Assembly (NCBI GenBank): GCA_039583875.1
Contig: CM077150.1
Coordinates: forward strand, 186,996,375-187,060,374
Length of the DNA stretch: 64,000 nucleotides
Reading direction: 5' to 3'
From: Platanthera guangdongensis
Taxonomy: Eukaryota; Streptophyta; Magnoliopsida; Asparagales; Orchidaceae
In this document: positions 56,970-64,000 of the stretch, piece after piece
Position numbering within the stretch: the first letter of the stretch is position 1
Layout of the letters: every line of letters starts with the position of its first letter
The notes under the pieces: model-generated
The model's database searches: none
Told to the model about the DNA's origin: nothing
The model's input: the letters and a program-made list of their open reading frames with translations, nothing else
Made by a program: the position numbers and the translations under genes

Positions 56970-59420
56970 ATGACCCGAGGGAATCCGTCGCCTCTTTTTG
57001 ATTTGGATCCGGAAATCGAGCGAACCATTCGGCACCGCTTACGATTTCAAGTTCTGAATTTTCAAGATACGGAATCCTTAGGAGACACTCCTAATCCTTC
57101 ATTAATCCTCTCTCCGTCACCGCCTTCTTCTTCTCCTTCTTCATTTAGTTCCTCTTCCCATTCTCCTAGATCTCCGTCTTCTGCTTCTTCCAATATGGGT
57201 GAGCCAAATGCGGTTGAACAAAGGACTATGTCCTATTATGCCCGTCCAAACTTGGACGAGACTCAATCTAGTATTGTTCGCCCCGCTATTGCCCCCAATA
57301 ATTTTGAGTTGAAGCCAAGCATCATCGAAATGGTACAATAATATGTACAATTTGATGGGCTTCAAGATGAAGATCCAAACGCGCATATTTCAAATTTCTT
57401 AGAAATATGCGATACTTTTAAAATTAATGGTGTATCCGATGATGCCATCCGGCTAAGGTTATTTCCATTTACATTGCGCACTAAAGCCAAGCAGTGGTTG
57501 GGTTCTCTACCGAGAGGATCCATCACAACTTGGGCTCAAATGACGGAAAGATTTCTTACGAAATACTTTCCGCCGGCTAAAACGGCTAAATTGCGCAATG
57601 ATATCACTTATTTCTCATAACTTGATTCGGAAAAGTTATATGATACTTGGGAGCGTTTCAAGGAATTGCTTCGTCGATGTCCTCATCATGCAATTCCGGA
57701 TTGGTTACAAATCCAAACCTTCTATAACGGCCTAAATTCTCAAACTAGGCAACATATCGATGCCGCCGCCGGTGGAACGCTTAATAACAAAACACCGGCG
57801 GCCGCACAAGAGCTTATAGAAGGTATGGCTTTGAATACCTATCAATGGAGTACACCTCGGTCTAAACCACCTAAACCGGCCGGGATGTATGAAATCGATA
57901 CGGTTTCAAGTTTGTCTCTCCAGGTTGAGCAACTGCAAAAACAGATGAACGAGATGTCTGCTTCCTCGTCCAAATCTACCTGTGAGCCCCAATATTGGGA
58001 GCCTTCTACTATTGCCGAGCATGTGGATTACATGGGTAATCTGAATCGGCCACCTTATAATACGGGTAATAATTTTGGCAATACCTATCACCCGGGTATA
58101 AGGAATCACCACAACTTCTCTTGGAGTAATCCGGGGAACGCGGCTTGCCCGCCAAACACAATCCCACCTAGGTATTTTCCGTCACAAGCTCCCAAAGCTC
58201 CCAATCTCGAGGAATTGTTCACTAAATATACGACTACAAATGATGCCAACATCCGGAATCTCATCGGATCTCTTCGAAGTTTGGAGACACAAATTGGGCA
58301 AATCGCTAAAATGCTCTCCGATCGTCAACAAGGAGCGCTACTGGGCAATACAGAGCCCAACCCAAAGGAGCATGCCAAAGCCATCACCTTACGGAGCGGG
58401 AAGGAGGTAACCACTTCTCCAAATCCGGTTGATACTTCTCCAATTCCGGTTGATACGGACGTAATAATTTCTTCATCTTCTCCTCCGCCAAAGACTTCTA
58501 CTTTTAATAAACCAAAAGCTTATCAACCACCTCTTCCCTATCCATCTAGAATGCAAAAAGACCGGGTGGATGAACATCACGGTAAATTTTTGGAGATGTT
58601 TAAACAAATCCAAATAAATCTACCGTTTTGTGAAATAATAGCACAAATGCCGAAATACGCCAAGTACCTCAAGGATCTTTTATCCAATAAAAAGAAACTT
58701 GAGGATATCTCCACGATTCAATTGAATGCGGAGTGTTCGGTAGTTTTACTTAATAAATTACCTAAGAAATTACCCGATCCGGGTAGTTTCTCCATTCCCT
58801 GTTTGTTTGGTGATTTATTAGTAAAACGTGTGTTAGCCGATCTAGGCGCCTCAATCAATTTAATGCCTTATTCTTTAGTTAAGAAGTTGGGATTAGGAGA
58901 ACCTAAACCCACAAGAATGTGCATTCAATTGGCGGATCGGTCTGTCAAGCTCCCTATGGGGATCATAGAGGATGTGCTTGTCAAAGTTGACAAATTTATC
59001 TTTACGGTAGATTTCGTCATCTTTGACATCGAAGAGGACACCGAGGTCCCACTCATTCTCGGTCGCCCTTTTCTTGCCACCTCGCGCGCAATTATAGACG
59101 TTAGTAATGGGAAACTTCTCCTTAGAGTCGGAGATGAAGAAGTTACCTTTACTATTGACACGTCTATGAAAAACTCGCTCTCAAATGACTACTCATGTTA
59201 TTATTTGGACGCTTCTCCTGAAGAAGACTCTTTTCTTTTTTCTGAAAAATCATTATCTTCTATTGATCATGATGCCGATTTAGAACATTTAGATTTAATT
59301 GCTCATGAAAATAGTGATAATCTCTCGATCACGCACACACCTATTTTTGAACTTTTAGAAATTGGTAGTGATCGTTTGAAAACTTCTTATGATGAACCCC
59401 CTGCGTTAGAACTAAAATAA
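56970..59420 (+). pseudogene. gag: gag-protease of Athila-type element E
   Basis: ATG at 56970 gives MTRGNPSPLFDLDPEIERT, typical of Athila Gag. One frame runs to 59420, interrupted by in-frame stops at 57339 and 57618; both look like CAA to TAA changes. Gag domain: FDGLQDEDPNAHISNFLEIC, KAKQWLGSLPRGSITTW, DTWERFKELLRRCPHH. Later there is ANIRNLIGSLRSLETQIGQ and, in the protease, VLADLGASINLMPYS; Athila protease often has DLGAS where other families have DTG or DSG. 59035-59100 holds TEVPLILGRPFLATSRAIID. The stop at 59420 lies before RT, and a further frame change follows near 59500. Confidence 0.85.
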
Positions 59421-60489
59421 TTGCCTGATCATTTAGAGTATTTATTTTTAGCGGAGGATTCAAAACTTCCGGTTATCGTGTCGGCCTACTTGACCGATGA
59501 AGAAAAAAATTAAATTATCTCATACTTTAAAACTTCATCGCCGCGCAATTGCGTGGAAGATCACGGATTTGAGAGGGATTAATCCCTCCTTTTGCACCCA
59601 TAAAATTTTTTTAGAAGAACACGCTCACAAAACCATTCAACCTCAACGCCGGCTAAATCCTAACATGAAGGAGATAGTCAAGGCCGAGGTAATAAAATTA
59701 TTAGATGCGGGTATCATATATCCAATTTCGGATAGCTCTTGGGTGAGCCCGGTCCAAGTGGTGCCCAAGAAAGGAGGGTTAACGGTAGTGCCTAATGATA
59801 AAAACGAGTTAGTTCCTGCTCGAACCGTTACCGGATGGCGGGTGTGCATCGATTACCGTAAATTAAATGATGCAACCCGTAAGGATCATTTTCCTTTGCC
59901 GTTTATTGACAAAATACTTGAACGGCTATCCGGGCATTCATTTTATTGTTTTCTTGATGGTCTCTCGGGATATTTTCAAATCCCAATCGCGCCCGAGAAC
60001 CAAGAGAAAACAACCTTCACTTGTCCGTTTGGCACCTTCGCTTATCGAAGGATGCCTTTTGGTTTGTGCAACGCGCCGACAACCTTCCAAAGGTGTATGC
60101 TAGCAATCTTTGACGAATTAGTGGAGGATATCATGGAGGTTTTCATGGACGATTTCTCCGTCTTTGGAGATTCGTTTGATTTATGTTTGGCAAACCTTTC
60201 ACGTGTACTCCAAAGATGTGAGGACACAAACCTAGTTTTAAACTGGGAGAAGTGCCATTTTATGGTACGGGAGGGTTTGGTCTTAGGCCATAAAATTTCT
60301 AGTAAGGGCATAGAGGTAGATAAAGCAAAAATTGAAACTATAGAAAAGCTACCTCCCCCTTCAAATGTTAAGGCCGTTCGTAGTTTTTTGGGGCATGCCG
60401 GTTTCTATCGCCGGTTTATTAAAGATTTTTCTAAAATAACTAAGCCCCTTACCCACTTGTTAGAAAAAGACGCGCTGTTCATTTTTTGA
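59421..60489 (+). pseudogene. pol: reverse transcriptase of Athila-type element E
   Basis: The first ~90 bases continue the gag-protease frame (LPDHLEYLFLAEDSKLPVI) and then a frameshift at an A-run near 59500 leads to the 59497-60489 frame. RT motifs: SDSSWVSPVQVVPKKGG, TGWRVCIDYRKLNDATRK, FDGLSGYFQI-type (FLDGLSGYFQIPIAPE), FAYRRMPFGLCNAPTTFQRC and VFMDDFSVFG with both catalytic Asp. GHKISSKGIEVDKAKIE and SFLGHAGFYRRFIKDFS follow. The frame ends at 60487 from a one-base change in a T-run. The RT core looks complete but is cut off from flanking domains. Confidence 0.9.
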
Positions 60490-61216
60490 CGAAAATTGTT
60501 TGCGTGCTTTTTCTCTTATTAAAGAAAAATTGATTAACGCACCTATCATGATCGCTCCCAATTGGGAGCTTCCTTTTGAGATAATATGCGACGCTAGTAG
60601 TTTCGCCGTCGGTGCGGTGTTAGGACAACGCATAAATAAAAACTTTCATCCTATCTATTATGCAAGCAAAACATTAACCGCCGCACAGGAAAATTACACG
60701 ACCACCGAAAAAGAATTATTAACCGTAATTTTCGCATTTGATAAATTCCGCTCATATCTCACCTTGTCTAAAATTATTGTTTTTACTGATCATTCGGCTT
60801 TGAGATATTTACTAGCAAAAACAGATGCAAAGCCGCGATTGATTAGGTGGATCTTACTACTCCAAGAATTTGATTTGGAGATTCGCGACAAGAGAGGAGC
60901 GGAGAACTTGGCGGCTGACCATCTTTCGCGGTTGGAGAACCCCAATTCGGGGGAGCTCATGGAGGAGGACATTGACGACACTTTCCCCGAGGAGGGCCTT
61001 CTCGCCATTCATAAGATAATCACCCTCCCCACTCCTTGGTTTGCCGATTTCGCAAATTATCTTGTTGCGAGACTCCTCCTGAATGGTTTTTCTTATCAAG
61101 AAAAGAAGAAATTCTTTTCTGATTTGAAAAATTATTTTTGGGAGGATCCCTTTCTTTTTCGTGTTTGCGCGGACCAAGTAGTGCGGAGGTGTGTTTCTCA
61201 TGAGGAAGGCGCATAA
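60490..61216 (+). pseudogene. pol: RNase H of Athila-type element E
   Basis: 60500-61216 encodes [54 protein letters not shown] and [16 protein letters not shown], the Gypsy RNase H and tether region. A TAA at 61214 follows HEEGA; the same frame continues downstream into integrase, so this is a single in-frame stop. Confidence 0.88.
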
Positions 61217-62320
61217 ATTTTAAAGCATTGTCATGAGGGACCCGCCGGTGGGCACTATAAAGCTAATCGGACGGCTCGGAAGATACTTGAAGCGGGCTTC
61301 TATTGGCCAAGCATCTTCAAGGATGCTCACACCCATGTAAGTCGTTGTGAACAATGCCAACACTCAGGTAATATTTCCCGCCGCGATGAAATGCCATTAA
61401 ATACATTTTTAGAAATAGAAGTTTTTGATTTATGGGGGATTGACTTTCTTGGACCGCTACCAACATCGCATGGAAATAAATATATTTTGGTAGCGGTCGA
61501 CTATGTGTCACGGTGGGCGGAAGCGCAAGCCCTTCCCACTAATGACGCCCGAGTCGTGACCCAATTTCTCAAAAAACTATTTTCACGATTTGGAGCACCG
61601 CGGGCAATAGTTAGTAATAGGGGCACCCACTTTTGTAATGCACAATTCGCTAAGGTTTTGTCTAAATACGGCGTTACACATAGGTTAGCCACCCCCTATC
61701 ACCCTTAAACAAGTGTCCAGGTAGAAGTAGTTAACTGTGAAATCAAATGAATTTTAGAGAAAACGGTTTCTACTAGTAGGAAGGATTGGTCGGTCAAGCT
61801 TGATGATGCTCTTTGGGCTTATCGGACCGCGTACAAAACCGCTATCGGTTGTACGCCGTACCGATTGGTCTATGGGAAAGCATGTCATTTACCGGTTGAG
61901 CTTGAACACCGCGCCTTTTGGGCGCTTAAATTTTTAAATCTAGATGAAAATTTGTCATCCGAGCTGCGGAAATTCCAAATTAACGAGCTCGATGAGTGGC
62001 GCTCCTTAGCCTATGAAAGTAATAAACTTTATAAGGAGCGCACAAAATTTTATCATGATAAAAAAATTAAGCACCCTAAAGATTTCAAACCGGGAGACCA
62101 AGTTCTCCTCTATAATTCGCGCCTCCGACTTTTTCCGGGAAAACTCAAGTCCCGATGGTCCGGCCCTTTTATTGTAAAAGAGGTGTGGCCCTTTGGGACA
62201 GTGCTAATCTCGCACCCGGAACAAGGCGAATTTAAAGTGAATGGGCACCGGTTGAAGATATTCCTCGCCGGCGATACTACTAATGAGTACCGGGAGGAAA
62301 TTAACCTCCCGAACCCATAA
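61217..62320 (+). pseudogene. pol: integrase of Athila-type element E
   Basis: [19 protein letters not shown] and [10 protein letters not shown] form the HHCC site. Catalytic core: [19 protein letters not shown] with the first Asp; the second is Asn, in [10 protein letters not shown] (AAT at 61616). Near the Glu, stops at 61706 and 61748 interrupt. The C-terminal part (61865-62320) contains [40 protein letters not shown] and [17 protein letters not shown]. The product is inactive as it stands. Confidence 0.88.
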
Positions 62321-62553
62321 ACGAGAGCCCCGCTTTGGTCGAGCTCAACGACAGTAAACAAAGCGCTTGTGGGAGGCACGCCATGCTTATCTTTTCTTCT
62401 TATTTTTAATTTTATTTAAATTTTTGCAGGTTTGAAGGACATCTTTTTCGGCGTGACGATCGATGGAGATGAGCGTCAAGTCTACGCGTTTCTTCAAGTC
62501 GGTAACTTTTTGTTTTATTATCATTTAGTTGAATTTTAAAAAAAAATATTTAA

Positions 62554-62590
<37 letters not shown>

Positions 62591-62627
62591 TCGAAAGAGA
62601 ACAAAAAAAAATTTTCTGCTCGTACAC
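62321..62627 (+). other. non-coding spacer after E pol, with AAT microsatellite
   Basis: No gene. An (AAT)n run of about 12 units lies at 62553-62588. Confidence 0.85.
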
Positions 62628-63265
62628 GCCTCTGTCATGGGCGTGACCTATTGGTCACGGGCGTGACAGAGACGTGTTTAGTTCGACGAGCGAAACCCGA
62701 GAGTGGTTTCGTCGAGCGCAGCGTTCCTTTCGTCTTTCGGTACTATCACGGGCGTGACCATCATTGGTCACGGGCATGTCTAGCCCGAAACTTCGTTCGA
62801 CGAAGTGAAGCTGGAAAATTTCACTTCCTGCCCAGTCATGGCGGTGACAGTTAGTGTCACGCCCGTGACGCTGGCAAGTCACGGTCGTGACTCGCCCGAA
62901 AAAAGAAAAAAAAACCAAAATATTTTTTTTATTCTAGTTTCAGTTACACGCCCCAGGGTCACGGGCGTGATCCTGGGCCGTGTCATCGAATCTGAGGCGT
63001 GACCCCTGGTCAATGCCTCGGATTCCTTTGCGTTATTTTTTTTTAATGAGACACGCCCCATGTCACGGGCGTGACCTGGGGCGTGGCCTTGGAATCCAAT
63101 GCCAGCGCATTGGATTCCTGCACCGGGCACACCTTACACGCCCAGAGTCACGGGCGTGACTCTGGGGCGTGACCAGCGAATCCGAGGCTGGCAGCCTCGG
63201 ATTCCTTTTCTTTTTGTCCCGAGCTTGTCACGCCCCATGTCACGGGCGTGACAGGGGGGGCGTGA
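62628..63265 (+). repeat. internal palindrome array upstream of E third ORF
   Basis: At least six TCACGGGCGTGAC or inverse copies plus variants, matching the E LTR motif. Several lie in longer stems, for example CACGCCCAGAG before and CTCTGGGGCGTG after the core (63136-63173), and CACGCCCCATG near 63050 and 63230. Confidence 0.93.
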
Positions 63266-63280
63266 CCAACCCGAAAACCC

Positions 63281-63289
63281 TATAAATAG
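63281..63289 (+). promoter_or_regulatory. TATA box of probable internal promoter for E third ORF
   Basis: TATAAATAG, 100 nt upstream of the ATG at 63381 and 16 bases after the last palindrome. The leader is rich in C and T, as in many plant 5' leaders. The same 9-mer at the same distance precedes the F third ORF. Confidence 0.7.
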
Positions 63290-63380
63290 GGCTTTTTCCC
63301 CTCTACTTCTTCCACACCATCCAACCCTTCTCTTCTCCCTTTGCTAACCTGAATCCTTCCTTCTTCTCCCTTCTTCCAAA

Positions 63381-64000
63381 ATGCCTCGCCAACACCCTCG
63401 CTCCACCGCTTCCTCCTCCGAGCACCCCGCGGATCCCGCCACAGCGGAAGCCATGCTCCTATTTCAAAACCAAACCCAGAAGGAGCGCAGCGAGCGCCTA
63501 CGCGCCAAACCCCTTGGCGTGTTCCGCATTTTAGATTGGGCGATCCTCGCCACATTTGGAGCTGCGGATTTGGTACGGGGATTTCTATCCACCCCTGGAT
63601 GGAATTCCCTCTTCTCTATTTCCGAGCATGCCTTTCTTGAACTCACCGTTGAGTTCTTGGCTTCATTTGAGTTCCGCTGGGCGGCCAATGACGACTTCAT
63701 CGTCTTTCGCATAGGTGGGATGGTGCATCAGCTCACCATCCGCCAGCTCAATGTCGTCAGGGGCTTCTGCTCGGAGGCTTTTTCCCAATCTCCCGCCTAT
63801 CTCGATTTAATTACTGATTTCCCGACCGATGTCAACCTTCTCGCCTTTTGGGCAGAAATCAGTAGTGACACCGCCCCCTACACCCCAAAGAAATCCAAAG
63901 GCAGCCAACTCATTTCTCCTGCTTTATGTATTCTCCACAACCTCCTTACCTTCACTATTTCTGATCGCGGCGATAGCCACGGGGTGGTGACTCGGGCAAA
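63381..64000 (+). CDS. Athila third ORF (ATHILA ORF-1 family), runs off window
   Basis: ATG at 63381 (context CCAAAATGCC) opens 206 codons with no stop before the window ends. MPRQHPRSTASSSEHPADP leads into a domain with LRAKPLGVFRILDW, LVRGFLSTPGWNSLF, FLELTVEFLASFEF, FIVFRIGGMVHQLTIRQL and VVRGFCSEAFSQSPAY. The pattern matches the ATHILA ORF-1 protein family as I know it (searching would confirm). It occupies the env position of E, about 1.06 kb after pol, behind an array and TATA box. No signal peptide or membrane segment is seen in this part. Its function is unknown. Frame and codon use look intact, unlike E gag-pol. Confidence 0.8.
   Translation, partial: MPRQHPRSTASSSEHPADPATAEAMLLFQNQTQKERSERLRAKPLGVFRILDWAILATFGAADLVRGFLSTPGWNSLFSISEHAFLELTVEFLASFEFRWAANDDFIVFRIGGMVHQLTIRQLNVVRGFCSEAFSQSPAYLDLITDFPTDVNLLAFWAEISSDTAPYTPKKSKGSQLISPALCILHNLLTFTISDRGDSHGVVTRA

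Noticed and set aside
62553..62588. AAT run as a functional element
   Set aside because: It is a simple microsatellite in the E spacer with no sign of function.

Overview
This window is plant nuclear DNA built almost entirely of LTR retrotransposons. I see no host gene, tRNA, rRNA or CRISPR. The evidence is a set of long direct repeats with TG...CA ends, tRNA-complementary primer sites next to them, Ty1/Copia and Ty3/Gypsy polyproteins, and elements inserted inside other elements with matching short target duplications. SIRE/Maximus Copia, Tekay/Del-type chromovirus and Athila Gypsy elements together point to an angiosperm with a large repeat-rich genome. I cannot name the species.

Layout. 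1-5852 is a block of old LTR pieces (Tekay-like, a further family called H here, and the 3' LTR of a minus-strand SIRE-type element called C). Element A (Tekay-type Gypsy, plus strand, 5882-50091) inserted into C. Inside A's protease sits L (11494-31164, minus strand), a non-autonomous element with Athila-type primer site and no reverse transcriptase. Inside L sits F (15820-29042, plus strand), a nearly complete SIRE-type Copia with a perfect target duplication. Inside A's RNase H sits B (32594-46961), another Tekay-type Gypsy. After A's truncated 3' LTR (48902-50091) come C's third ORF (50092-52519, minus), a SIRE LTR called D (53146-54339, minus), an H LTR (54340 to about 55140, minus) and an Athila-type Gypsy E (55171 to beyond 64000).

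The most interesting pattern concerns regulation. At least seven element families carry, in their LTRs, an array of short palindromes with CG-containing cores, usually just upstream of a TATA box. The motif differs by family: GTGTCGACAC in F, GTCACGGGCGTGAC in E, ACACGGGCGTGT in A and B, a CGACGAATTCG type in C, GGTCGTGCGC arms in L, GCGTCGAGTGA arms in H, and TCGTCGAA/TTCGACGA in G. In the three elements with an extra ORF downstream of pol (F, C, E), an array of the element's own motif plus a TATA box recurs directly in front of that ORF. In F and E the TATA is the same 9-mer, TATAAATAG, about 100 nt before the ATG. Neither Tekay element, which lack a third ORF, has an internal copy. The third ORFs of SIRE and Athila show a similar motif pattern near their N termini, and the one in F has a PKKKRK nuclear signal, predicted coiled coils and no membrane segment that I can see. 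My hypothesis is a retrotransposon-borne promoter-array plus nuclear-protein module used by both Copia and Gypsy elements.

Most coding regions are decayed. A, B and E carry frameshifts, stops and catalytic-site losses, many of them C-to-T or G-to-A changes. F has an open 1055-codon pol and an open 946-codon third ORF, but its gag is frameshifted and its integrase has Gly at the expected second catalytic Asp.
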